From: Pseudomonas eucalypticola
Lineage (GTDB): Bacteria > Pseudomonadota > Gammaproteobacteria > Pseudomonadales > Pseudomonadaceae
Assembly (NCBI RefSeq): GCF_013374995.1
Contig: NZ_CP056030.1
Location: 1,396,501 to 1,460,500, forward strand
Direction of reading: 5' to 3'
Length of the DNA stretch: 64,000 nucleotides
A program made the translations under genes and the position numbers. Of this stretch, positions 34,377-41,964 are shown one piece after another. Within the stretch, counting starts at the first letter, position 1, and the number at the start of each line of letters is the position of its first letter. The notes beneath the pieces are model-generated. The model was given only the letters and a program-made list of their open reading frames with translations. It was not told the origin of the DNA and searched no databases.

Positions 34377-34443
34377 CGCTGCAGGATGCCTGACGCGCCA
34401 CGCCACCTGGCCCGATACAGGCGATCCTGTGGCAAAATAGCCA

Positions 34444-35037
34444 ATGCCTCGAATTCAATGCCCCCGCTGTCACCGCCCCGAAACCCGCTGCCTGTGCGGA
34501 CTGATCCCCAGTCTGCCAAGCCGCACCCGCGTGCTCGTCCTGCAGCACCCCAGCGAAGTCAATCACGCACTCAACACCGCGCGCCTGGCAGCCCTTGGCC
34601 TGGCCAACGCTCAGCTGATAGTCGGTGAGACCTTCGAGGGGCTCGAAACCTTGCTGAACCCACCGGGCTACCGCGCTTGCCTGCTGTTCCCCGGCGAAGA
34701 AGCCCAGGTGATCCAGGCCTATGCCACCGACGATAGGCCCTGGTTGCTGGTAGTACCCGACGGCACCTGGCGCAAGGCGCGCAAACTGCTGCACCTCAAC
34801 CCGGTGCTGGCCGCCTTGCCTAGGGTTACCCTGGATGGCGCGCCGCCATCGCGCTACCGGCTGCGCAAGGCACCCGGCCCCGGCGCGTTGTCGACCATCG
34901 AGGCCATTACCCAAGCATTGGAAGTGCTGGAAGCACCCACGTCATTCCAAGCACTGCTCAAACCCTTCGACGCCTTGATCGAAGGGCAGATCGCGGCCAT
35001 GGGGGAAGCGGTCTACCAACGCAATCACACCCAGTGA
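34444..35037 (+). CDS. tapT: tRNA-uridine aminocarboxypropyltransferase (DTW domain)
   Basis: The protein has 197 residues. A zinc-type N-terminus (CPRC at 6-9, CLC at 16-18) is followed by the DTW domain, with the signature here as DGTW at 106-109 (usual form DTW or DxTW) and the conserved RYRLRKAPG and LSTIEA segments. E. coli TapT (YfiP) transfers the aminocarboxypropyl group of SAM to uridine 47 of several tRNAs (acp3U). The stop overlaps the convergent HAD gene by 13 bp. Confidence 0.87.
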   Translation: MPRIQCPRCHRPETRCLCGLIPSLPSRTRVLVLQHPSEVNHALNTARLAALGLANAQLIVGETFEGLETLLNPPGYRACLLFPGEEAQVIQAYATDDRPWLLVVPDGTWRKARKLLHLNPVLAALPRVTLDGAPPSRYRLRKAPGPGALSTIEAITQALEVLEAPTSFQALLKPFDALIEGQIAAMGEAVYQRNHTQ

Positions 35038-35678
35038 TGAATCGGCCAGCCCGCCTTCTCGGCATGCTCGCGCAGCACCGGGTCGGGGTTGACCACATGG
35101 GGATGATCCACCTTGAGCAGCAGCGGCAAGTCATTGCGTGAATCCGAGTAGAACGTCGCCCCTTCCAGGTTTTCTTCTTCCTGGTCCAGCCATTCCAGCA
35201 GGCGGGTAATCTTGCCTTCGCGGTAGGTCAAGGTGCCGACCGTGGCGCCGCTGTAGACGCCATGCTGCACGTCCAGGTCGATGGCGAGAATTTCATCCAC
35301 GCCAAGGCGCTCGGCGATCGGGCCGACCAGGTGCGTACCCGAGGCCGAGATGATCAGGATGCGGTCGCCCGCCTGGCGGTGCTGGGCGATGGTTTTGGTG
35401 GCGTCGCTGAAGATGATCGGTTCGATGAAGTCCTCGACCCAGGGGCCCACCAGGTGGTCGACTTCCTCTGGCGTGCGGCCGATCATCGGCTCCAGGCTGA
35501 AGGCCATGTAGTCTTCCATGGCCAGCTTGCCTTGGCTGTACGCGTCCATCAGTTCATTGTTCTTGCGCATGAACGACTCCGGGTCCACCCAACCCAGGCG
35601 GCCCATCTGCTCGCTCCACAGGGTGGCGCAGTCACCGTGGATCAGGGTTTCGTCCAGGTCGAAGATTGCCAATGCCAT
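35025..35678 (-). CDS. HAD-IB family phosphatase (SerB-like)
   Basis: The product has 217 residues. HAD motif I is FDLDETL (Asp7 and Asp9), motif II is in ILIISASGT (Ser), and motif III/IV include YREGKITRLL and FYSDSRNDLPLL. This is the HAD-IB subfamily (TIGR01490-like). Members include phosphoserine phosphatase-like and histidinol-phosphatase-like enzymes; the protein is not the housekeeping SerB, which has an ACT-like extension in Pseudomonas. It is alone on the minus strand and overlaps tapT at its 3' end. Confidence 0.8.
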   Translation of the reverse strand: MALAIFDLDETLIHGDCATLWSEQMGRLGWVDPESFMRKNNELMDAYSQGKLAMEDYMAFSLEPMIGRTPEEVDHLVGPWVEDFIEPIIFSDATKTIAQHRQAGDRILIISASGTHLVGPIAERLGVDEILAIDLDVQHGVYSGATVGTLTYREGKITRLLEWLDQEEENLEGATFYSDSRNDLPLLLKVDHPHVVNPDPVLREHAEKAGWPIHHWV

Positions 35679-35702
35679 TTAAGAATTATCTCCTGCTCAA
35701 GG

Positions 35703-35781
35703 CCTGAAGGCAGTTGCACGCTACCGGCTGCAAGCTGCAAGAAAAGGCGCCGCGTTCACGTGAAGCTTGCGACTGCCGTCA
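35703..35781. repeat. Palindromic intergenic repeat between HAD and ABC genes
   Basis: GGCAGTTGCACGC...GGCTGCAAGCTGCAAG on the left is matched by GTGAAGCTTGCGACTGCC on the right, giving an imperfect long hairpin. It shares words with the repeat at 205-262, pointing to a second intergenic repeat family distinct from the GACCGGGCGAAGC type. Confidence 0.5.
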
Positions 35782-36768
35782 GGCTACCTCACAAAGCGCC
35801 TGCGGATCGATGCTCAGTGATACTCGCTGCCCATTGGGCAGCAGGTCGCTCGCCGAGCGGTTGAGTACATCGACCACCAATTCCACGCCCCGGGCCTGCA
35901 CGCGGTAGCGAATCACGTTACCCAGCAGGCTGTGGCTGCGGATCTCGCCGTCCAGCTCGCCGGTCAAACTCAAGCTGATGGCCTCGGGCCGGATGGCCAG
36001 ACGGGTGTGGACGGGCCGTTGCAGCAGCTTGCCCGCCTGCTCGGCGTCGAGCAGGTTGTAGTTGCCGATGAAACCGGCGGCGAAGGCATCGGTGGGCGCG
36101 GTGTAGAGACTCTGGGCGTCGCCGCTCTGGACGATCTTGCCCTTGTTCATCAGGAAGATGCGGTCGCTCATGGTCAGCGCTTCTTCCTGGTCGTGGGTCA
36201 CGAAGATGGTGGTCAGCCCCAGTTCCTGCTGAATGGCGCGAATCTGCTCGCGCAGGTGCTTGCGAATGCGTGCATCCAGCGCCGACAGGGGCTCATCCAG
36301 CAACAGCAGGCGCGGGCGGGTAACCAGCGAGCGCGCCAATGCCACCCGTTGGCACTGGCCGCCTGACAGTTGGTGCGGGTAGCGGTTGGCCAGTTCGTGC
36401 AGCTCCACCAGGGCCAGCACCTCGCTGACGCGCTGGTGGATCTGGCCTTTGTCGATCTTCTGCATGCGCAGCCCAAAGGCCACGTTCTGCTCCACGGTCA
36501 TGTTGGGAAACAGGGCGTAGCTCTGGAACACCATGCCGATGTCACGTTTCTGCGGGCTGAGGGGAACGAGATCCTGCCCTTCCAGCAGGATACGGCCGCT
36601 GTTGACCGGGGTCAGGCCGGCGATGCAGCGCAACAGAGTGGACTTGCCGCAGCCTGAAGGCCCCAGCAAGGTGACGAATTCGCCCCGGGCGATGGTGAAG
36701 TTGATGTCGCTGAACACCGGCGTGTCGCCGTAGTGCTTTTGCAATTGTTCGACGCTGACGAAACTCAT
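35779..36768 (-). CDS. ABC transporter ATP-binding protein (PotA/FbpC type)
   Basis: The product has 329 residues. Walker A GPSGCGKST (near residue 35), Q-loop in GMVFQSYALFP, signature LSGGQCQR, Walker B LLLLDEPLSALDA and the H-loop HDQEEA are all present. A TOBE-like C-terminal domain (about 245-329) is typical of importers of the spermidine/iron/phosphonate group. It is the last gene of an operon with two permeases, a phosphatase-family hydrolase and a binding protein; its start is one base after the previous stop. Confidence 0.88.
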   Translation of the reverse strand: MSFVSVEQLQKHYGDTPVFSDINFTIARGEFVTLLGPSGCGKSTLLRCIAGLTPVNSGRILLEGQDLVPLSPQKRDIGMVFQSYALFPNMTVEQNVAFGLRMQKIDKGQIHQRVSEVLALVELHELANRYPHQLSGGQCQRVALARSLVTRPRLLLLDEPLSALDARIRKHLREQIRAIQQELGLTTIFVTHDQEEALTMSDRIFLMNKGKIVQSGDAQSLYTAPTDAFAAGFIGNYNLLDAEQAGKLLQRPVHTRLAIRPEAISLSLTGELDGEIRSHSLLGNVIRYRVQARGVELVVDVLNRSASDLLPNGQRVSLSIDPQALCEVA

Positions 36769-36769
36769 C

Positions 36770-37567
36770 TCAGTCTTTGTCCTTGTTCAAGCGGTTGGCG
36801 GCCCAGGTCAGCACCAGCACAAACAGGAAATAGGAAATCACCAGCGCGCTGTTGAAGTGCCCGCTGCTGTTGCGCATGTTGTTGAGGTACACCTGCAGGG
36901 TTTCGTAGCGGGTGCCGACCAGCAGGTTGGCGAACACGAATTCGCCGAACAGGAACGAGAACGACAGCAGCAATGCCACCATCAGGCCCTTGCGCAGGTT
37001 GGGCAGCACCACCAGCAGCGCGGCCTGGAAGGTGCTGGCGCCCAGCAGGTGGGCGGCGTCCATCAGGTCGCGCAGGTTGATGGCCTGCAGGTTGTTGGTG
37101 ATGGCCCGGTACATGAACGGCAAGGCCACGGTGAAGTAGCAGCCGATCAGAATCCAGGGTGTGCCGACCATGGCCATCGGGCCCGACCCGTACAGTTGCA
37201 GCAGCCCCACCGAGGACACCACCGGCGGTACCGCGAAGGGCAGCAGGATGAGGATGTTCATGAGCGCGTCGAGGCGCGGAAAGTGGTAATGCACCACGAA
37301 CAGCAGTGGCAGGATCAGCACCACCGACAGCACCAGGGCGCCCACGCACACCACCAGCGACTGGCCGAACGCGTGCAGGAAGCGCGTGTCGCTCCACAGG
37401 TCCAGGTACCAGTGCAAGGTCAGGCCACTGGGCAAGATGGTCGCCGACCAACTGGTGGCCAGGGAGTAGAGCAAGGTGCCTGCCAGGGGCAACAGCAGGA
37501 TCAGGAACAGCAGCCACGCGACTACCCGGTGGTAGAGGCTGGCCGGGCCGATTTCAGCGCGCGACAT
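36770..37567 (-). CDS. ABC transporter permease, second subunit
   Basis: This 265-residue protein has six membrane segments and a binding-protein-dependent transport signature, with an EAA-like loop around RDLMDAAHLLGASTFQAALL. It overlaps the preceding permease gene by 14 bp and the ATPase gene follows directly. It is the PotC-like partner in an importer of the phosphonate/polyamine/iron type. Confidence 0.86.
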   Translation of the reverse strand: MSRAEIGPASLYHRVVAWLLFLILLLPLAGTLLYSLATSWSATILPSGLTLHWYLDLWSDTRFLHAFGQSLVVCVGALVLSVVLILPLLFVVHYHFPRLDALMNILILLPFAVPPVVSSVGLLQLYGSGPMAMVGTPWILIGCYFTVALPFMYRAITNNLQAINLRDLMDAAHLLGASTFQAALLVVLPNLRKGLMVALLLSFSFLFGEFVFANLLVGTRYETLQVYLNNMRNSSGHFNSALVISYFLFVLVLTWAANRLNKDKD

Positions 37568-38396
37568 GGTAGCTCCTCTTCAACAGCCACTGATGAACCA
37601 GGGTGACCAGGGTCATCATGCCCACCAGGATCATCGCCAGGGCGGCGGCCAGGTCGGGGTTGAGGCTGATGTCGCCGGCCACCATGGCGGCGATGCGGAT
37701 GGGCAGCACGTTGAAGTTGCCGGTGGTCAGTGCGTACACCGTGGCATAGGCGCCCAGGGCGTTGGCCAGCAGGATCACGAAAGTACCCAGCAGCGCCGGG
37801 GTCAGGACCGGCAGGCCGATATGACGCCAGTATTGCCAGGCGCTGGCCCCCAGCAGTGCCGAAGACTCGCGCCAGTCTTCACGCAGCGCGTCGAAGGCGG
37901 GGTAGAGAAGGAGCACGCCCAGGGGGATCTGGAAGTAGGTGTAGAGAATGATCAGCCCGGTCTTGGAATACAGGTTGAAGTCGTCGATCAGCCCGGCCTG
38001 CTTGAGGATCATGGTCAGGCTGCCGTTGAACCCCAGCAGGATGATGAAGGCAAAGGCCAGCGGCACCCCGGCGAAGTTGCTGGTCATGTTGGCGAAGGCA
38101 CTGACGAAGTCGCGCAGCTTGGAGTCCACCCGGCGCAAGGAGTAGCTGCCCAGGACAGCGATGATGATGCCGAACAGGCTGGACCAGAAGCTGATCTCCA
38201 GGCTGAACTGCATGGCCTGGCGATAGAAACGCGAACTGAAGGCCGCGACGAAGTTGTCCAGGCCCCAGCCGCTGTCGGTGCGCAGGCTGTGCAACGCCAC
38301 CCAGGCCAGCGGTGCGATCTGGAACACGATGAACACCAGGGCGAATGGCACCAGGCATAGCAGGGCCCAGCCCTTGCCACTACGTGGTCGGCTCAT
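37554..38396 (-). CDS. ABC transporter permease, first subunit
   Basis: The product has 280 residues from the ATG at 38396. The open frame extends to 38462 but the upstream part lies inside the phosphatase gene. It has six helices with the EAA-type loop near DWRESSALLGASAWQYWRHI. Its ATG overlaps the stop codon of the upstream phosphatase-like gene (ATGA), which places that enzyme firmly in the transport operon. Confidence 0.86.
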   Translation of the reverse strand: MSRPRSGKGWALLCLVPFALVFIVFQIAPLAWVALHSLRTDSGWGLDNFVAAFSSRFYRQAMQFSLEISFWSSLFGIIIAVLGSYSLRRVDSKLRDFVSAFANMTSNFAGVPLAFAFIILLGFNGSLTMILKQAGLIDDFNLYSKTGLIILYTYFQIPLGVLLLYPAFDALREDWRESSALLGASAWQYWRHIGLPVLTPALLGTFVILLANALGAYATVYALTTGNFNVLPIRIAAMVAGDISLNPDLAAALAMILVGMMTLVTLVHQWLLKRSYHVAR

Positions 38397-39220
38397 TTGA
38401 GCAGCTCCCGGCAGAAGGGTTTGTCGTGGGGTACGCCCAGCAACTGGCACAAGGTGCCGCACAATTCCAGCTGCCGCGGGCGTGCCTGTGGGTCCAGGCT
38501 GAAGGCATCGCCCAGCACGAACAGCGGTACCTGGCGTTCTTCGGGCAGCAGGCCGTTGTGGGAGCGGTCGTTGTTCATGCCGTGGTCGGCGGTCACCAGC
38601 ACCTGGTAGCCGGCGTCGAGCCAGGCTTGCAGGTAGTCGGCGAGTATCACGTCGGCGCCGCGGGCGCTGTTGCGGTATTGCGGGCTGTCGAGGCCGTGCT
38701 TGTGCCCGGCGTCGTCGATGTTCATGGGGTGTATCAGCAGGAAGTCCGGCGCGTGGCGCAGGCGCAGGTCTTCACCGTCGGCGAACAGGTGGGAATCGGG
38801 GTTGTGATCGGCCCAGTAGAAATGCCCGTATTGGATAGGCAATTGCGGCGCCACGGTGTGGCGGTCACGGGCAGCGTCGAAGGGCGAGCGGTTGTAGAGC
38901 TCGCTGACCCAATGATAGGCCGCAGCCGCGGTGACCTTGCCGGCGTCGCGCGCATAGTGGAACACGCTGCGCTGGCTGGACAGGCGGCTGACGTTGTTGT
39001 GCACGATACCGCTGTCGATGGGCGTGACGCCGGTGAGAATGCATTCGTACAGCGGGCGTGAAAGGGCTGGCAGCTCGCATTCCAGTTGATACAGCGCAGC
39101 CTTGCCGGCAGCCACGTAGGCATGCAGGTGGCCCATGGCGTGCTCAGCGACCTGGTAGCTGAGGCCGTCGAGCAATACCAGCAGGGTTTTGTGGGGCATG
39201 GTGCTCGCCTTGTGGATCAT
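38393..39220 (-). CDS. Alkaline phosphatase superfamily hydrolase (NPP/phosphodiesterase type)
   Basis: The product has 275 residues from the ATG at 39220 (GGAAGG eight bases upstream); an ATG at 39199 with AAGG is also possible. The superfamily metal sites are visible: Asp in LLVLLDGLS, a nucleophile region LPALSRPLYECILTG with serine where the family usually has threonine or serine, IDDAGHKHG and VTADHGMN. No signal peptide is visible, so it should act in the cytoplasm on an imported substrate. It is embedded in an ABC import operon. Candidates are phosphodiesterase, phosphomonoesterase or phosphonoacetate-hydrolase-like activity on a phospho- or phosphonate compound. Confidence 0.75.
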   Translation of the reverse strand: MIHKASTMPHKTLLVLLDGLSYQVAEHAMGHLHAYVAAGKAALYQLECELPALSRPLYECILTGVTPIDSGIVHNNVSRLSSQRSVFHYARDAGKVTAAAAYHWVSELYNRSPFDAARDRHTVAPQLPIQYGHFYWADHNPDSHLFADGEDLRLRHAPDFLLIHPMNIDDAGHKHGLDSPQYRNSARGADVILADYLQAWLDAGYQVLVTADHGMNNDRSHNGLLPEERQVPLFVLGDAFSLDPQARPRQLELCGTLCQLLGVPHDKPFCRELLK

Positions 39221-39230
39221 GGGGGTGGCC

Positions 39231-39279
39231 TTCCGAGCTTCACCCGTTCCCTGCGGAGCCGGGAAAAGCTCGGGAAAAG
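39231..39279. repeat. Degenerate REP-like pair inside the ABC operon
   Basis: TTCCGAGCTTCACCCGTTCC faces GAGCCGGGAAAAGCTCGGGAA, an inverted pair of the REP-like core. It lies between the binding-protein gene and the phosphatase-family gene, where it could lower downstream expression or stabilise the binding-protein message. Confidence 0.65.
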
Positions 39280-39290
39280 AGCGGCGCGGG

Positions 39291-40355
39291 TCAGTTCATC
39301 TCGATGATGACCTGCTCGTTCCACTGCTGCGGCAAGGCCTTGGAGCTCTTCTCCCAGGCGTCAGGGTTCTTGATCGGCTTGGCGTTCTTGTACTGCTCGT
39401 TGGGCAGCAGCTTGCTGGCAACGTCTTCCGGCAGTTTCAGGTGCTCGGCACGGATCGGCCGGGCGTGCCCGCGTGCCAGGTTGAACTGGCCTTCGTCACT
39501 GAAGATGTATTCGCGCGCCAGTTTGGCGGCATTGGGGTGCTTGGCGTATTTGTTGATGATGGTGGTGTAGCCGGAAATCACCGTGCCGTCGGAGGGGATC
39601 AGCACCGTGAAGCGGGTGGGGTCGATCTTGTCGCGGTAGCTCAGGCCGTTGAAGTCCCAGACCACGCCGACTTCTACCTCACCCTTTTCCAGGGTCTGGA
39701 TGGTGGGGTTGGCCAGCGACAGGCGTTTCTGCTGGGCCAGCTTGGTGAACAGTTCCAGGCCCGGGGCCAGGTTGGTTTCGTCACCGCCACGGGCGATGGC
39801 GGCGGCCAGCACGCCGTTGGCGGCTTGGGCAGCGGTGCTCACGTCGCCGATGGCGACCTTGTACTTGCCTTTTTCCAGGTCGGCCCAGCTTTTGGGGGCG
39901 TCTTCATCCTTGACCAGTTGCTTGTTGATGATGAAGGCGATGGTGCCCGTGTAGGCCAATGCCCAGTGGCCGTCCTTGTCCTTGGCCCAGTCGGGGATCT
40001 GGTCCCAGGTGGTGGGCTTGTACGGCTGGGTCACGCCCTTGGCCGCGGCGATGGGGCCGAAGGCAGCGCCCACGTCGCCGATGTCGGCGCTGGCGTTGTC
40101 TTTCTCGGCATCGAACTTGGCCACTTCCTGGGCCGAGCTCATGTCGGTGTCCATGTGGGTCAGGCCATATTTGGCCAGCAGCCCCGCCCAGGTGCCTTTC
40201 CAGTTGGCCCAGTCATCGGGCATGCCGACGCTGTTGACCGCGCCTTCGGCCTTGGCGGCCGCTTCCAGGGTTTTCAAATCGACGTCGGCGGCCATCGCGT
40301 TCATGCTCATGGCGATGCCCATGCCTACCAGTGATGCCAGGAAAAGCTTTTTCAT
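39291..40355 (-). CDS. ABC transporter periplasmic substrate-binding protein
   Basis: This 354-residue protein has a signal peptide ending near SMNAMAADVD (residue about 22). The mature part follows the class-I extracellular binding-protein pattern of the spermidine/iron/aminoethylphosphonate cluster: MPDDWANWKGTW, GDVGAAFGPIAAAKGV, SWADLEKGKYKVAIGD and TVISGYTTIINKYAKHPNAA. It is the first gene of the operon, 61 bp after an operator-like palindrome (40416-40427). The ligand is not apparent; the operon enzyme suggests a phosphorus-containing compound. Confidence 0.86.
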   Translation of the reverse strand: MKKLFLASLVGMGIAMSMNAMAADVDLKTLEAAAKAEGAVNSVGMPDDWANWKGTWAGLLAKYGLTHMDTDMSSAQEVAKFDAEKDNASADIGDVGAAFGPIAAAKGVTQPYKPTTWDQIPDWAKDKDGHWALAYTGTIAFIINKQLVKDEDAPKSWADLEKGKYKVAIGDVSTAAQAANGVLAAAIARGGDETNLAPGLELFTKLAQQKRLSLANPTIQTLEKGEVEVGVVWDFNGLSYRDKIDPTRFTVLIPSDGTVISGYTTIINKYAKHPNAAKLAREYIFSDEGQFNLARGHARPIRAEHLKLPEDVASKLLPNEQYKNAKPIKNPDAWEKSSKALPQQWNEQVIIEMN

Positions 40356-40415
40356 CCGAAGCTCCTTGGGCGCGTTCAGCGAACGCTGGTGTTTGTCTGG
40401 ACGGTGTCGCGGTAG

Positions 40416-40427
40416 TGGTCTAGGTCA
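40416..40427. promoter_or_regulatory. Candidate GntR/UTRA operator near the ABC operon
   Basis: TGGTCTAGGTCA, one base short of the perfect palindrome TGGTCTAGACCA, lies 61 bases upstream of the binding-protein ATG. The sister site is at 40674-40685. The pattern resembles the TGGTATAGACCA operator reported for the GntR/UTRA regulator PhnF of M. smegmatis (from memory). Confidence 0.55.
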
Positions 40428-40673
40428 GCAATACCTGAGCCAATCTAGGGTGCGGTGATGACAATTTGATGTAGGGCGCGCTGGCGCGGCGCTTGCACGC
40501 GCATTCCCGGCACCCGTGGGCAATAAGCGTAGTTCAGTTTTAACGGCTTGATCTGTAAGGGGTTGGGACCGGGTCTGTAGGGCGTTTCCGGGCTGGCTGT
40601 CATCCCGTGGTCATTTATTTTGCCTAGGCTGCAGCCAGGGCAGCCCCAGCGGTGCGGTGCCCCTTTTTGTGGC

Positions 40674-40685
40674 TGGACTAGACCA
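40674..40685. promoter_or_regulatory. Candidate GntR/UTRA operator at its own gene
   Basis: TGGACTAGACCA, again one base from TGGTCTAGACCA, ends 11 bases before the regulator ATG at 40697. It overlaps the region where RNA polymerase or ribosomes would act, which suits autorepression. Confidence 0.55.
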
Positions 40686-40696
40686 GGCAGGTTGAA

Positions 40697-41419
40697 ATGA
40701 TGCGTAACAGTGCACCCCGGGCCGTCACGGCGATCTGCCAGGCCCTGCAGGAACAGATCCAGCATGGCCTGTTGGCGCCCGGCTGCAAGCTGCCGGCCGA
40801 ACGCAAGTTGAGCGAAGTATTCGACACCACCCGCATCACCTTGCGCGAGGCACTGGTACAACTGGAAGCCCGGGGGCTGATCTACCGCGAGGAGCGTCGC
40901 GGCTGGTTCATCTCGCCGCCGCGCCTGACCTATGACTTGATGAAACGCAGCCACTTTCACGCCATGGTCCGCGAGCAGGGCCGCGAGCCGTCCACGCAGT
41001 TGCTGTCAGGGCGCCTGGTGCCCGCCTCGGCGGCGATCTGTGCCAGCCTGCGATTGCCGCCACTGTCCAGCGTGATTCGGCTGTGCCGCACGCGGCGCAT
41101 CGACCAGCGCCTGGTGCTGTACGTGGAGCATTACCTGAACCCCCAGTATTTTCCGGGCATTCTGGACCTGGACCTGAGCCAGCCGCTCACGGAGATCTAT
41201 GCTCGCCAGTACGGCATCGAATACGGCCGGGTGTGTTTCGAGATGGCACCCACGGCCCTGCGAGCCGAAGCGGCCAGTGCGCTGAAGGTCTCCGTGGGGA
41301 GCCCGGGGCTACGTATCACCCGGGTCAACCATGACCAGCAGGGAAGGTTGATCGACTGCGACCTGGAGTACTGGCGCCATGACGCCATTGCCCTCAGAGC
41401 CGATGTCTCGCCGCCTTGA
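40697..41419 (+). CDS. GntR family regulator with UTRA domain (PhnF/PhnR-like)
   Basis: This 240-residue protein has an N-terminal GntR winged helix (about 5-75: LAPGCKLPAERKLSEVF, TRITLREALVQLEARGLI, REERRGWFISPP) and a UTRA ligand domain (about 90-235) ending in DLEYWRHDAI. The sequence strongly recalls regulators of phosphonate uptake genes. It is divergent from the ABC/phosphatase operon, with matching palindromes at both ends of the gap. It probably represses that operon until its ligand is present. The gene overlaps the convergent MEKHLA gene by 26 bp. Confidence 0.83.
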   Translation: MMRNSAPRAVTAICQALQEQIQHGLLAPGCKLPAERKLSEVFDTTRITLREALVQLEARGLIYREERRGWFISPPRLTYDLMKRSHFHAMVREQGREPSTQLLSGRLVPASAAICASLRLPPLSSVIRLCRTRRIDQRLVLYVEHYLNPQYFPGILDLDLSQPLTEIYARQYGIEYGRVCFEMAPTALRAEAASALKVSVGSPGLRITRVNHDQQGRLIDCDLEYWRHDAIALRADVSPP

Positions 41420-41879
41420 TCTCCACTTCCGTCAGCCAGAACAGCGAAGCCTGTCCCAGGCGCGAGGGGGCATCGGGCGGCGACATTTCCCAGATCTCGC
41501 CGTCGTAGATCTGGAAGGTCTGGCCGCTGCGCGAATAACGCTCGCCCTGATAGTTGAAGCTGTAGCCGGCGCGCCGGACGCGGTCAAGGTAGTGCTGGCG
41601 CGACGTGCGTTGGCTGGGCGGCGAGCTGAGTTCCGAGACCATGCCGATGAACTGTTCCAGCGGGTAGTCGAAACAGCGCAATGCCTGTTCATTGGCATAG
41701 ATGAACCGCGGCGTTTCGCTGCCGTCGTGGGCCAGCAGGCCGTAGGGCGCTTCTTCATGCACCCATTGCAGGTCCACGGGGGCACCAGGGATCGCCATCG
41801 GCAAATGCCTGCCGGTGTGGTGAAAGTAGGCTTCGTCGATTTGCCGCAGTTGGCTCTCTAGCTCGGGGCCAAGCATCAC
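41394..41879 (-). CDS. MEKHLA domain protein
   Basis: The product has 161 residues. A MEKHLA-type PAS-like domain is seen in APYGLLAHDGSETPRFIYAN, ALRCFDYPLEQFIGM, SELSSPPSQRTSRQHYLDRV and GYSFNYQGERYSRSGQTFQI. MEKHLA domains occur in plants and bacteria and are thought to be sensory; no enzymatic role is known. The gene starts with two ATG codons. Its end overlaps the convergent GntR gene by 26 bp. Confidence 0.82.
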   Translation of the reverse strand: MMLGPELESQLRQIDEAYFHHTGRHLPMAIPGAPVDLQWVHEEAPYGLLAHDGSETPRFIYANEQALRCFDYPLEQFIGMVSELSSPPSQRTSRQHYLDRVRRAGYSFNYQGERYSRSGQTFQIYDGEIWEMSPPDAPSRLGQASLFWLTEVEIKAARHRL

Positions 41880-41964
41880 GTCATTCCTCTACTGCACTTC
41901 ACTGAGTCCAGGCCCCACGCTACCCCGTGGGGGATGACAGGTCTATTGTCAGAATTGACACACG

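Larger units (their letters stand above)
40356..40696. other. Divergent intergenic region, 341 bp, with two operator-like sites
   Basis: This gap separates the ABC/phosphatase operon (leftward) from the GntR/UTRA gene (rightward). Besides the two palindromes listed separately it holds A/T-rich stretches compatible with two promoters. No clear -10/-35 pair, RNA gene or terminator could be settled by eye. A leftward frame through part of it has no ribosome site. Confidence 0.5.
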
